From contig JAKSZT010037307.1 of the NCBI GenBank assembly GCA_026826555.1, positions 1,238,171 to 1,302,170 of the forward strand: a stretch of 64,000 bases of DNA, given 5' to 3'. The position numbers and the translations under genes are program-made. The notes under the pieces were generated by a model. The model was not told where the DNA came from. It saw only the letters and a program-made list of their open reading frames with translations, and searched no databases. Source of the stretch: Tolypeutes matacus (lineage: Eukaryota; Chordata; Mammalia; Cingulata; Chlamyphoridae). Shown here in pieces: positions 1-11,189 of this stretch (the first letter of the stretch is position 1; each line of letters begins with the position of its first letter).

Positions 1-270
1 CCACACAGCCAGAAACCAGCAGAAACTGAAAGTGCAGATAGAAGGAGAGAGAGATTGCTGTGATGGGAGGCAGGGATGAAAGCCAAGGAACCCCAAGGAT
101 TGCAGCAAGTCAGCATCTGAACACCGTAGATTTCAGAGAGAAAGTGTGGTCTTGCTGACACCTTGATTTTGGATGGCTAGCCTCTGAAACCATGAGCCAA
201 AAAGTTCCTGTTGTTAAACCAACCCACTGTGTGGTTTTAGGTCATAGAAGCCTGGCAAATTAAGACAGTA
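1..270 (+). repeat. 3' part of an old LTR (MaLR/ERVL-like)
   Basis: The block resembles the 3' half of mammalian MaLR-type LTRs: a GCTGACACCTTGATTT motif, then a 'gcctctgaaaccatgagcc' segment and a GTTGTTAAACC segment before the end. It is cut by the window edge, so its 5' end and any duplication cannot be seen. The family assignment is from memory of consensus features and is tentative. Confidence 0.4.
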
Positions 271-744
271 TTCAACATATTGTATTCACAATACAGGGAA
301 GAATAAAATATGTTGCATTTTGGAAAAAATTCCAACAAAAATAGACAAAATATCTTCTTGGTGTCTTTAAAGATTTAGCCTTGAGTTCTCTGTAAAAGTC
401 ACTCATCCAGTACACAGCATTCCCCAAATATGTCAAATAAAAGCAGTATTGTTGGGGTAAGTTCAAACTGCATCCCAATTACCTGCTGCAAGATTTCTGA
501 ACCACTGCTGTGGTAAACCTGAAACTCTAGGTGAGATGGAGTCATACTGGAATCCTAAGACTCACACCCAAAATCAGTCATATGAACTCAGCTGTAGGCA
601 GTAAACCTTGCTGAAAGAGAAAGGCCAAGAAAAAAACTCATTCATGATATCACAGATCTCTAACAATCATTTTCAGATTCATAAACTGCCTTTCAAAATA
701 CCATACAGGATTAACAAAGTAAAAACAAAACTCACTAGTTTGAA

Positions 745-1015
745 CCCCTAATTTAAACATTCATTGATCACTCACGATGTGCTAGGTCCCGGGGATACAA
801 ACATGAAGACAAAATTCCTCTTCCCCAAGAAGCTCAGTCCCCTGAGGCAAAGAGATGCAACCAAGTGCTATACCAGAAGATGGTACGAACAGCAGTAAGA
901 GTAAAAAGTAGCACTTACTTATATAGGGCAGAGCTGGGGAAGGCATCAAAGAGGAGGTGAGACAGAGTTTAAGTTGGCATCCCCTAAGCAGAGAAAGGTA
1001 GTCATAGCATTTTTA
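745..1015 (-). repeat. L2 LINE 3' fragment
   Basis: The text runs from a TTCATTGATCACTCACGATG-like segment through 'gtgctaggtcccggggatac' to 'aagaagctcagtcccctgag'. This follows the reverse complement of the L2 3' end (the 'tgtgccaggcactgggga' theme). It is strongly diverged, so the boundaries are approximate. Confidence 0.5.
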
Positions 1016-1544
1016 ACATGACCTAAGCAAAACAACAAAGGTAGGAAAGCTCTGTATCTGTCTCAAAGAGGGTGAGTTGTTCCGCATACCTAGAGTATAG
1101 TGAACATGGAGACAATGTCAAAAACAAAACTCAAGTTTGGTGTATCACTCTTCCTCTTGTACATTAAGATGAAAATGGAGTTAACATTTTTTCAATGTTA
1201 ACATTTCTTTGTCACTCCCCATACTTCAAAGTAAGACTTCTTATCAGCATCTTTCCTCCTTGCTACATACCTTGGCCATAGACCACAGCCTGGCCAGGAG
1301 CCCCAAAACTGACAACTGCCATGAAATGTTCAAGTCATCCAGATAATTTGCATTCAAAACACGACATAGCAAAATCTACTTAATTATATACAGGACACTT
1401 TCATCTAGGCAATAAAATTTTTTCGGCCTGTTCAACACTTTTACCAGCCACTTGGAAAAAGACAGAAGACAGACTTATCAAATGTGTAGATAAGGTAGCA
1501 AAAAAAAATACACTAATATGTGTGATCATAGACTTAAGCTTCAA

Positions 1545-1754
1545 AAAGACTTGACAGGGGAAGCGGCTGTGGCTCAATCAGTGGGGCTCCCGTTTGCCAT
1601 GTGGGAGGCCCCGGGTTCAGTTCCCGGGGCCTCCTGGTGAAGGCAAGCCCGCCTGCACGGCGTGGTTGGCTGACCCAGCGAGCACGAGCAGCAAGGGGGG
1701 GATAAATGAATAAATAAATAAAATCTTTAAAAAAAAAAAAAAAGACTTGACAGG
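1545..1754 (+). repeat. DAS-type tRNA-derived SINE with target-site duplication
   Basis: The body starts GGAAGCGGCTGTGGCTCAA at about 1559 and ends in (AATA)n, ATCTTTAA and a long A run. A 14-bp perfect duplication, AAAGACTTGACAGG, flanks it at 1545-1558 and 1741-1754. The head carries pol III A- and B-box-like segments (TGGCTCAATCAG and GGGTTCAGTTCCC). The intact duplication and low decay suggest a young, lineage-specific insertion. It lies antisense to DOCK3 within intron 1. Confidence 0.9.
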
Positions 1755-2039
1755 ATTGCACTGATAAACCAAATATGATGAGATGAAATGTAACAGAAAT
1801 GTAAATTGTTTAAAAATGAAACTAAAATTTTACATTTATGTTTAATATCAATTGTACACATTCAAGATGGGGGAGAGCTTAGCTTGACTTCAGTATGAAA
1901 TAAAACCTAGAATTTAATTGTTATAAATTCAATATGAGTAATTAAGTGGGAAACGACAGCTCAAAAGCTTCCAAAAATCAGGCTTTATGCTACATTTACA
2001 AAAATACCCAATCCAATGCTACAAATATATGTATAAAAT

Positions 2040-2665
2040 CTCCTACATTCCTAGTACTGTTATGTCTACCAAGGATACAAAGATAAATACGGCAAAATCC
2101 CTGCTTTCAAGAGTTTATAGTCTAAAGCTATAAACTAAAGCAGAGTTTTTTAAACCATGGGTCATAAACGCAATTTAATGAGTTGACACTAATATTTTTT
2201 TGTGAATAGAAAATATCATAGTACATTGTACAGAATACACACTAAGAGTAAATACTATATCATGAAAGTGTGCTTAACCTTTTATGTATTATATATACAT
2301 ATATATGTTTTGTAGACGTATATATACACACATACCAAGTAACAATTTTAAATATATTTCTCATTGTATATCACAGTCAAAAGTTGGAAAGACATTATTC
2401 TAATGGAAAAGGATAAAATAAAATGCCATGATAAGGTACAAAGTATTACAGGATTTTAAAAAATAAAATATATCTGGATGAAGAAGGGGAGGAGTATGAA
2501 CAAGCATATAGAAAAGGATTCACAAAGACAGCAATATTTGAGAGAAGCCTTGACAAATAATTATTCAAGAGAGAAAGATATGGGGGAAGGCAGAGCATAT
2601 AGAAGGAATAATATGAACAAAGACATGATGTGGGAAAGAACAAGAAGAATTTAATGGGCAGCTAC
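2040..2665 (-). repeat. Fragments of L2 LINE
   Basis: Two stretches look like reverse-complement L2 3' sequence. The first is about 2050-2140 ('ctaccaaggatacaaagata' and 'tgctttcaagagtttatagtc'). The second is about 2520-2660 ('gagagaagccttgacaaa' and 'gggggaaggcagagcatata'). The part between them (2150-2500) is AT-rich with a TA/CA microsatellite. The family call is tentative. Confidence 0.35.
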
Positions 2666-4289
2666 AATCCTGACACATGGCAGCACTGGTATAAATAAGT
2701 CCAGACAGGGGGACTTGGGCAATGTTCAGTTTGGGTAAAGTGTAAAGTACAAGAAGGTCAGATGAGACTGAAAAGGCAAATTTGAATCATAACACAGAAG
2801 TGCTGAAAACATAATAAACACTTAATGAATGTCAGCCATTCCAACAAGTCTTGGCTCTGGGGCCTTACACCACATTATCTCAAAGAGCCTTTATGGTTCT
2901 AAAATTTTATGAATTACAGAAGGGTTGTCATGCAATTTATGTGTAGCCACAGAACAAGGACTTAAAAGAAATTATAGGGCGTCATTATTCTATTCAATAA
3001 GGAAGAATATTCTAATCACAGCTATCTAAGAACAAAATGGGCTGTCCTGAAAAGTACAGGACTTTGAGTACAGTGAGGGCACTCTCACTATATGTATTTG
3101 AATAAAGGTCAAATGCACATCTGTTGGAGGTATAGTAATAAATCTGTATTAATTAGTTTATCATACTCTAATTGTTTCACCAATGTTGGTTCTTGCTCAT
3201 GAGCAAGAGCTCATGAATGAATTTTGAAGGGAGAGGGAGGAACAGATTGAAGCAGAAGGTTGGGATTTTATCCCACTGTAGATAAGAGGGAACAGAGGAA
3301 GCTTCTGAACATTTCCCAACATAGTAATTATCTTTACTAGAGTATCCTAAAGTGTGATATAGCAAATCAACTACAAGTACTTAGACCACAGATAAAATAA
3401 TTTCTTCATGAATTTTTTTTTCATGAATTTTTTTTAAATCTTGCTTTTCCACACAAAATCTGTCGAGAGGGTTTGCAAGAAATTTGAGAGCATAATCATA
3501 AACAGGTTTATGCAAAAGCATAACACTGGAATTAAAAAACCTAATAAAGCATACCCAATAATGTTTACAAAACATTGAGAAAATTTTCAGTTCAGTCTTA
3601 TAATCAAGAATAAAGATACAAGAACCCCAAAGTTTTCAAAATAAAAACCATTTAAAAATTGAAATTCAGCATAAATGCAAAAGTATGGTGTGAATATAAA
3701 GTACTTTCACCCCAATGACCATTTTTTTTAAATTGCCATGCTTTAAAATGCCTAAAAATGTCAGAAAGAAAATGGTGCCATGTTTACAATTTAGTTTAAT
3801 GTTTCCGAAGCACATTCTCTTATAACACTGCATGATAAAATGAACTGTGACATTTGAATAGTCTGTTAATGTTGTTGCATATTAACTTTTCCATTAAAAA
3901 TGTTGATAATTTCCTGTTGATTATGTCCTGTTTGCTTCACAGATTGAGAGATCAAAACAAATTCCTCTCTAAGTTTGAGAAGGCACTCAGTTAGTGTTTG
4001 CTAAAATCAACTTCTTTCATGGCTACTAATAATGTCTTAAAAGAGGGCAACAGTACCCAACGTACTCCTGAGTGGCAGTATAAAAACCTGCCTTCTGCAC
4101 TTGCCATGCTCTGAATCTGTACTAATTATCAATGCAAGGCATTACATTCAGAAGCAGAACAGTAAATACTATGTAGTATTATAAAAATGTCCAATATAGA
4201 AATAAAATCCTTAAATATAACTATCCAGTTTAAACTGGAAAGTCTGCAAAGTATGCCTCATCTTTTCAGCCAGAGACATACTGCTAACA

Positions 4290-4500
4290 AATTTATTTCA
4301 GAGGCAACACGGTATAATGAAAGGAGACATGGCTTAGAATCCTGGGTTCAAATCTCAATTCAGCACTTAATGGCTTAAGAACCTTAGATCAGTCACTTCT
4401 CTGAGCAAAAGCTTCTTTCTCACCTGTTCAAAAAAGGAAGACATGATAATATGATGTAAGGCTCAAGTGGAATCATGGATGTGGAAGTTCTCTGCAAACA
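4290..4500 (+). repeat. MIR SINE
   Basis: This shows the MIR core: 'cacggtataatgaaagga', then 'gaatcctgggttcaaatctc', then a 'gatcagtcacttctctgagc' segment and a 'cacctgttcaaaaaagga' segment, which correspond to the MIR tRNA-related head and the 'tgtaaaatgggga' theme. It is an ancient mammalian repeat with no visible target-site duplication. Confidence 0.55.
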
Positions 4501-6659
4501 CTAACACCCTGATCATAAAACATGGAGCATATCTTCACTTTTCAAAACAAAATAAAATCCTGGGTATATGACATTGTCTAGGTATGGGCCTTTCCAGAAG
4601 CTTCAAGGCTGGGATTCCCTTATGGAGCAAGTAACTACAGACTACCCTCATGCTATTTCAGTGAGTTGTAACCCATTTACCAACAGATTTAGTGCAATTT
4701 TATGAACACTGGTTCTTTTAGATCTGGTTTCACTGACCAATTCCTTCCCCACTTTCAGACACCTCTCTACCGCAGGATCTTTATGAGTTAAATTTCTTTC
4801 AGGACTTTTTTTTTAACTGTGGTGTTTTTTTCCCTATCTGGGGAAAATCAAGAGGAAATCAAGTAAATGTAAAGCAGAAAATATGTATTTCTTTTATAAT
4901 TAGGAAAAATAATATAAAATTATAAAACCAAAATATAAGGTATTTTGGTTGGTAATGAGAAAAAAATTTCATGGTCTACTAAGTGGACATTAGGAAAGAA
5001 TGAGCAACAAATACCCTGAATTATTTTTTTTTAATTACCTCATGAGAGCAGGGAATAAATAAGATGATTTTCTGAGGCAGCTTCCATTTCTAATTTGCCA
5101 AACTAATATAAAAGCACTCAAATCTTGGCTGCTTTTCTATTCTAGGAGTTTAGTTACTATAAATATTTTATTTTTTGTTGGTGTTTCCTACTGTTTCTGC
5201 TGTTGTTGGAGGGCTGGAAAAGTATTTTCTTGGTGTTTGGTTTCTATATTTGTTAGTTTTGATGCAATCAATATAAGGAAAGACAGGTGTTTTACAAATA
5301 CAGATTTTTCTCACCTAATGTGCTTAGAACAGGAAGGATGCTTCTTGGAAAAGTAGAATAAAGAATGGAAGGATGCAGGGCTTTCCAAGCTTCAAGACAA
5401 CAGAAAGGAAAGCAAAGATTCTCTAAGACAGAAAGAGTCATAAGGAGTCAAGACATGAGCAAAAAGGTTCGTCAAATCAGAGCTCCTTGTTAGTTAGAGA
5501 AGGAAAGCAAAAGAGTCAAGTTTATCACAAAATATTTCTCATTACCAAGAAAAAAACTTAAGGAATTGTTGAAGGGCACAAAAGGACCAACAACCTCTGA
5601 TACTGCACACAGACTGGCCCATCATAGATGCTCAAAAAATGTAATAACCCACCCCCATCCCCAAAGTCAATTACAGACTATTACAATGGAAAGAACAGGT
5701 CAGGAATCACTTAGTGCTAAATGAATAAATCAAATATTCAAAAATATTACAATCCTGCACAGAATTCCTATATTATAAAAATTGAAAACTGTAGTAACAT
5801 ATTACTACAGGATCTCAAAACCCTTACCAATGTCAAATACAGATCAGCTACAGTGGAAAAAACCCCTTTGCACTGCCGCAAAAGGGGACTTCTTCCCTCA
5901 CCAACATCAAGGCAAGCCCTCCTCCTCACATTCCTCACATTAGGTAAAAGTTTCCCTCCTTGCTATAAAGATTATGAGTTGGCAAGTAGAAAGAGAAATC
6001 TGTGCTCCAAATTGGTCATAAAAATCGAAGCTGAATCTCAAGCATTCTCTCATAGGAACAATGATAATGGTTAGATTTTCAAGCTAGCCCTCATAGCAAT
6101 TAAATAATGCAGCTGAAATAACATGTTTTTTTAATTGACTGTATTTTCTCATCATAAATATAACATTTAAGCTGTATTACAGATTGAACTAGATTTTATA
6201 AAAAGGTCTTAACGCATTTATGGAAAAAAAAGTGTCCTAATTTTTAAATAATTTATACAAGAACTTTTAGACCATCACCAAGGGAGGGATAGAAGCAGAA
6301 AGCCTTGAACAAACAGGGACAGAGTTGCCTTGGTTGGCAAAAAGGGCAACTAAATTACACTAAACTAAGGAAATGTCTTAGAAAAACACTTTCAAAGGAG
6401 AGAGGCAGTTAAAGTCCTGCCAGTGGCAAATGCTGTGCCCCTATACAGGGAATAATTTTTCTAGCGCTAAACCCACAGTCCTAGGAATGCAAAAATCTCA
6501 TTCCACCTTCCTGAGCAAACCACACATCACATCCTAGGGCTTTGAGATCCCATAATGCCTACCTTTATTAGCTTGCCTTGCTTCCATCTCAGAACTAACA
6601 CACCTGAGGAAATACCTAGCATTAGCCATTACTCTTAAGTACTGAGGGGAACAGAAGAA

Positions 6660-6840
6660 ATTAACATTTACTAGTGCACTTGGTATGCTCTCATTTGATT
6701 TTCACAACCCTGTAAGATAGGAAAATATTATCCCCAATTTGCACAATAAGAAAAAGAAGTTAAATAGCTTGCCCATAGTTCCAGTAAAGAGAAGCCAGGA
6801 CTCTGAACTCTGCCAACTCCACTACACCAGGGTTCCTCTC
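6660..6840 (-). repeat. MIR SINE
   Basis: In reverse orientation the usual MIR order is visible: a 'tttgattttcacaaccctgt' segment, 'attatccccaatttgcac', 'agcttgcccatagttccag', and 'agccaggactctgaactctg'. It is diverged and ancient. Confidence 0.6.
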
Positions 6841-8344
6841 CCGAAGGAAAGGAATTATCACTTAGTGTCACTTAACCACTTTTATACCAATTACTTGTTA
6901 TTCTAGTTAGGAAAGACAAGGAGAAGATAAGTCATCAACTCCCCATTTCACAGACTCTATTTAGTATTCAGGGAATACTCTAAGGGAAAGGGTAAAATGT
7001 CCCCAGAGGTAAATCCTGGCTCTTCACATCATTTCCCAATTCTTTTTCAACAGAGATTCTAGGACTAGGGTTCCTTTTAGCACTTTCATCCTATCATGCA
7101 TTATAGTATAACCAATTAAAAACTTTAGAAAGTTATCTTTCAAAAACAAGATTTTCTATCAGCATATGAGGACCTCTCTGAAGGTTCTTAAACTTAAATA
7201 AATTCATTTTTCACATGATAGCCTCTCTGATGGTTTCCCAAAACATCTGTTACCACTGCCAGTTTAAAAAGTTATTTTGTAGTTAATTCTGAACTAACTT
7301 GACAGAAATGCAGTAAAAATAGGAATCAAAAACCTATATTCAGACAACTACCCTATCTACAATTTTCCATTACAAGCTTACAAAAAAAAAAAAAAAAAAT
7401 GACCTGTACAGGCAACATTTTAAATGTTTCTAACTGAACAAGATTACAGGTGACTTACAATAATGAAATGTGGCTGAACTACCCTATCCTATAACTGCCA
7501 TAAAATGCTTGCATAAGAAAAAACTAACATTCAGCCCCTGTTTAAATTATTTTTATATTCTTTTTAAAGAATATAAATGTTAAAAGAATTATTTAGCTTC
7601 TGGAGTTTAAATGCTTCTGCCTGTTAAGAAGTCAAAAAGAAGATTCTGAAAGGAATAATGGTCTCATCTAAAAACTATTGTTCTTAACAAAACTGTGACT
7701 TTATAAAACACTGAACTTCATGTGGATACATGTTAAAAACACTTCCCGTTATAAGGTAATTATTTCTTACTGAAGGCAGAGCAAATAAAAATGGATCAAA
7801 CATTTGCAGACAAATGTCTACAAAATTTTGAACTGGGAAACTGATGTCAACGTTTTTCATCCCTTTTTTTGTAAGGTTCGAGACAAAAAAAAAAAACGGC
7901 CATCGGGCTTACCAACTCAGGTGCGGAAACACACGAAAAATCAAGGCTTCGGAGAAAATGTGGGGGCGGGGAGAATCCCAGAAATTGGTTTCTTAGGTAG
8001 AACTGCCCTGTGCCCGCACCAGAAAACCTCGGGCAGTTGCCCAGGCCCTGTCTGCGCCTCCCGAGGGCCGCACCTGCCGAGGCCGCGCCGCCAGCGCCCC
8101 CTGCCGCCTTCCTGCAGCCCCCGAGACCTCCCGGAGACCCGCACCCCGTAGCCGCCCCGTAGCCGCCCCGCACCCGCGCCCGCGCCCGCACCCGCACGGT
8201 CCCGCCCTCGGCCAGCGCCGAGGCCGCGCAGCCTGCGGACAGGGACCGGGGGAGGGAGGGGCGCAGGCCCGAATCGAGGCGGGGCCGGGAGCCCGGGCGC
8301 GTTTCTTGGAAACCCCGCCGCCGCCAGGCCGGAGCCTCACCTAC

Positions 8345-8381
8345 CTACACCGTATTTCTCCTCCTCCGTGGGGGTCCACAT
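8345..8381 (-). CDS. DOCK3: DOCK3 exon 1, coding part (N-terminus)
   Basis: DOCK3 (dedicator of cytokinesis 3, MOCA) is a large cytoplasmic, mainly neuronal guanine nucleotide exchange factor that activates Rac. The known N-terminus begins MWTPTEEEKYGV and leads into an SH3 domain. Here the ATG is at 8379-8381 on the minus strand. The frame reads MWTPTEEEKYGV plus one base and stops at a GTAGGT donor beginning at 8344. The exon end is in phase 1, consistent with the next residue being valine from a split codon. The ATG has G at -3 but T at +4. No upstream in-frame ATG was seen between 8382 and 8558. All later exons, including the SH3, C2/DHR-1 and DHR-2 parts, lie beyond the left edge. The position downstream of MAPKAPK3 on the same strand agrees with conserved gene order. 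Confidence 0.93.
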
Positions 8382-8684
8382 GGCTGGGCCGGGCGACAGC
8401 GCGGCAGGGACGGCCGCGGGCCCGGGCCCGGCTGTGGCGCACCGCGAGCCGAAGCGGAGGTGGTCAGGCGGCGCGGGGCAGTGGGCGGCGCATCCCTCAC
8501 AGGCCGGCCGGGATGCCGCCGCCGCCACGTCTGGACCGCGAGGCTGCCCGGGCGGCACGGGCGAGGGCTCCCCACCTAGCTACCGCCGCCGCTCCCGCGC
8601 CTCCGCTCGGCTCCTCTCAGCTGCACCGCGCCGCTCCCGGCACCGCCGCGGCTCGGCTGGCTTCAGCGGGGTCTTAGGACGCCC

Positions 8685-8694
8685 GCGCATGCGC
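8685..8694. promoter_or_regulatory. NRF-1-like palindrome
   Basis: GCGCATGCGC is a perfect palindrome matching the core of the NRF-1 consensus. It lies about 300 bp upstream of the DOCK3 ATG, inside the CpG island. Binding is inferred from the motif alone. Confidence 0.6.
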
Positions 8695-8745
8695 CACTCC
8701 CCGGCGCGCGGGGGCTCGTTCCCCCCCGGCCAGCCCCGCCCGACA

Positions 8746-8751
8746 CACGTG
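8746..8751. promoter_or_regulatory. CACGTG E-box
   Basis: CACGTG followed by GCGGCGG, just before the assembly gap and about 370 bp upstream of the DOCK3 ATG. The motif is typical of USF, MYC/MAX and TFE-type bHLH factors. It is the first of three in the island. Confidence 0.45.
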
Positions 8752-8761
8752 GCGGCGGCGG

Positions 8762-9161
8762 NNNNNNNNNNNNNNNNNNNNNNNNNNNNNNNNNNNNNNN
8801 NNNNNNNNNNNNNNNNNNNNNNNNNNNNNNNNNNNNNNNNNNNNNNNNNNNNNNNNNNNNNNNNNNNNNNNNNNNNNNNNNNNNNNNNNNNNNNNNNNNN
8901 NNNNNNNNNNNNNNNNNNNNNNNNNNNNNNNNNNNNNNNNNNNNNNNNNNNNNNNNNNNNNNNNNNNNNNNNNNNNNNNNNNNNNNNNNNNNNNNNNNNN
9001 NNNNNNNNNNNNNNNNNNNNNNNNNNNNNNNNNNNNNNNNNNNNNNNNNNNNNNNNNNNNNNNNNNNNNNNNNNNNNNNNNNNNNNNNNNNNNNNNNNNN
9101 NNNNNNNNNNNNNNNNNNNNNNNNNNNNNNNNNNNNNNNNNNNNNNNNNNNNNNNNNNNNN
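8762..9161. other. Assembly gap (400 N)
   Basis: Exactly 400 N bases lie within the GC-rich island. The left flank ends in three CGG-like triplets and a CCG run lies 55 bases past the right flank, so sequencing probably failed in extreme GC content. The round length suggests an estimated rather than measured size. Confidence 0.99.
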
Positions 9162-9216
9162 CGGGGGCTCGCGCTGCCCGGGCTCGCGCCTCCCGAGCCC
9201 GCGCGCGAGCCCACGC

Positions 9217-9237
9217 GCCGCCGCCGCCGCCGCCGCC
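9217..9237. repeat. (GCC)7 trinucleotide repeat
   Basis: Seven uninterrupted GCC units lie in the DOCK3 upstream CpG island. On the DOCK3 sense strand they read as CGG/GGC. Whether the repeat is transcribed depends on the unknown start site. Confidence 0.9.
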
Positions 9238-9355
9238 GCGCGCCCGCGGAGGGAAATCCGCGAAAGGCGATTGGACGGGCCCGCCAGGGGCGGGGCGGAG
9301 TCCTCGCAGGCTGTGGGCTCCGGGAGGCCGCGGGCGCTGAGAGGGCGGGGCCGCG

Positions 9356-9383
9356 CACGTGAGAGGCCCCGGCGCGCCACGTG
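9356..9383. promoter_or_regulatory. Pair of CACGTG E-boxes
   Basis: CACGTG occurs at 9356-9361 (GCACGTGA context) and at 9378-9383 (CCACGTGG, palindromic context). Their starts are 22 bp apart, about two helical turns. Binding by USF, MYC/MAX or TFEB-type factors is inferred only from the motif. Confidence 0.5.
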
Positions 9384-9560
9384 GCGACGCTTTGAGAAGC
9401 CGCGGGAGCCCGCCCCGGCGCGCGACGCCCCCACCGGCTTTCGCGTGTGCTGCCTTCCGCCAAGCGCACCGAGGTCGCCGCGGGACCCTTAAGAAGGAGA
9501 GGGAAGGCCTGGGGGGGGAGGGCACCCCGTCTTCAGACCTTCCCCAGCGTTAGCCGCAGC

Positions 9561-11180
9561 GCTGTGACAGCCGCATTCTCGGGAGGGTCCCCGGAGGCCA
9601 GCCAGGTGCGGTGGCCGCGGGGGAATGCGGTGAAGCACACTCGTGTCCCGCACTCCTGGAGCCGCAGCGCGCCCTCCAGAATGAGGCCGCTGAGTTGACC
9701 TGCGCAGCGCCTATTTGGGGCCGGAACAATCACAGTGGCCCTCTGTGTAAGGAAGAACTTCGTCCTTTGACTAGGAGGTCCGTGCTTCAAAGCCTCTGCA
9801 TCCTTCACCATCCTGAGTTCTGGCTCGGTCTGGAAACTTTCTTCCTCTCCTCTCCCGTGCTCTAAAAAGCCTTTCACTCTGACACCTGCAAATGTTGCCT
9901 GTGGCTCCAACTCAGTCTCTCTTCAAAGACCAGGACAGAGTTCCTGGAAACTGCACGGCTTCTTTCCACATCCATCTGGACCACATGTTGTTCCCAGCCT
10001 CAAGCCCAATCAGATCCATCTTTGTCACCAGCACCACCAAGTGGAAACCCTGGGGACATCCCTCCCTGTCACTTTTGGACACCCCCACTCCTCAAAGCTC
10101 AGCTCAACACCTCCCCTCCAGGAAGTCTTCCCTGTTCCCTGATCCTTCCCTCTTGTGCCTGGGATTCCAGCTGTGTGCAAGTGTGTCTTACTTCCCCCAT
10201 AAGTTTGTCAACTCCCAGAAGGCAAGCTCCAGACCACAGTCACCTTTCTGGCCCCTCAGCACCCAACCCAACACCTGGCACTTAACTTGCTGAATGGGAA
10301 GCAAAACTAATCCATGAATATCTTGGTCAACAACAGATCTTGCTGATTCACAGTGTCCTTTGTGACTGGTCAGTCCTCAAAGGCCTGATTGTGCTCTCCA
10401 GGATTATCCCTGTAGCTCCTGACTGCTAGGCTCCAACTACCACCAATGAAGGCTGACCACTCCTGCCCCAGGAAAATGTCTGTTTTGTGAATGATTGAGT
10501 TTCTCAACAGCTGGATGCACGTTTTGTGTGTGTGTGTCCCAACACATAATAAAAGAGATGTCCTTATTGATGTAGTTAGATGTTCTAGGAAGAGAGATGC
10601 CTGTGCAGGAATGAAACCACATTCCCACAAAGGGGAACTATCCAGCCAGTGGGGCCGAGCTACCCAGACCCTCTGAACCAACCTTAAAGCTCTTATTTCA
10701 TCCTCCAGTTCTACTCCATCATCTGATGTACACGATAAGAGTAGCGCACAGCCTAAGGGCCATTTTCCCCAAGTTTACTCTCTTGTTCCCAGTATGAATC
10801 CATCTGAGATGATGGACTTCTCCACACGAAGACAGTCCCACTTCATGACTGTGCACCTCAGCTTGGGGATGAGAGGGCATAAATCTTAATTGGCAAAGAA
10901 AAAAGAAAGGGGCCATAGTGAGAAGGAGGATATCTGATAACTCCCAGGCTCCTACAGTCTTGCTGTCGCTTCTTCTCAAGTTGAAGCAAAAGGGCATAGC
11001 ACACATCATGGGGAATTGGTCTTCAGCAGGAGCATGCACCTGCTACCCTATCCCCACAGCATCTGCTCTGAGCCTTTTCTCAGGTACTGGGGCCACTTGA
11101 CAACCCCATATACTCTACCCAGCATGTGAGCTGACTTCTAGCTTGCTCTAAAAATCAGGATCCTCAGCATCCTGTCCTCC
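9561..11180. other. Intergenic DNA upstream of DOCK3
   Basis: GC content falls to normal outside the island. An L2 fragment lies near 9980-10300 and a short GT run near 10515. The remainder has no recognised gene. Short open frames on both strands look like chance frames. Confidence 0.6.
9980..10300 (+). repeat. L2 LINE 3' fragment
   Basis: The typical L2 3' order is visible: 'caggaagtcttccctgttcc', 'aactcccagaaggcaagctc', 'cagcacccaacccaacacctg' shortened, and a 'cttgctgaatggga' end. It is diverged from the consensus as I remember it. Confidence 0.6.
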
Positions 11181-11189
11181 CCTCCTGTC

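Larger units (their letters stand above)
1..8344 (-). other. DOCK3: DOCK3 intron 1, 5' portion
   Basis: The intron starts with a GTAGGT donor at 8344 directly after DOCK3 exon 1 and runs off the left edge, as expected for the very long first intron of mammalian DOCK3. It is AT-rich and contains an LTR piece, L2 and MIR fragments, and one young SINE. No exon-like open frame with flanking splice sites was recognised. The stretches 1755-2040, 2670-4280, 4500-6650 and 6850-7900 look like unique AT-rich sequence with short A or T runs. A small TA/CA-rich microsatellite lies near 2285-2335. Confidence 0.85.
8382..8761 (-). other. DOCK3: Presumed DOCK3 5' UTR and core promoter DNA
   Basis: This is GC-rich sequence immediately upstream of the DOCK3 ATG on the minus strand, ending at the assembly gap. 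Part of it must be the 5' UTR, but the transcription start is not visible. GTG-started frames cross it, but no ATG frame overlapping the DOCK3 start was found. Confidence 0.6.
7930..9560 (-). promoter_or_regulatory. DOCK3: CpG-island promoter of DOCK3
   Basis: The sequence changes abruptly from AT-rich intron to very GC- and CpG-rich DNA around the first DOCK3 coding exon. No TATA box is evident, as expected of CpG-island promoters. Visible candidate sites are an NRF-1 palindrome (8685-8694), three CACGTG E-boxes (8746, 9356, 9378), an inverted CCAAT (ATTGG at 9270-9274) and several GGGCGGGG GC boxes (for example around 9288 and 9344). A 400-base gap hides the middle of the island, possibly including the main start site. 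The start of transcription is not determined by sequence alone. Confidence 0.85.

Noticed and set aside
1559..1640. tRNA-like A and B boxes within the SINE heads
   Set aside because: These are tRNA-derived SINEs flanked by target-site duplications. They are not functional tRNA genes.
8345..8575. Upstream frames overlapping the DOCK3 start, one ending in the last three bases of exon 1
   Set aside because: They begin with GTG rather than ATG. Without an ATG or translation data they are not credible uORFs.
8368..9525. Long frames crossing the assembly gap on both strands
   Set aside because: They stay open only because N bases hide any stop codon. The GC-rich flanks are promoter DNA.
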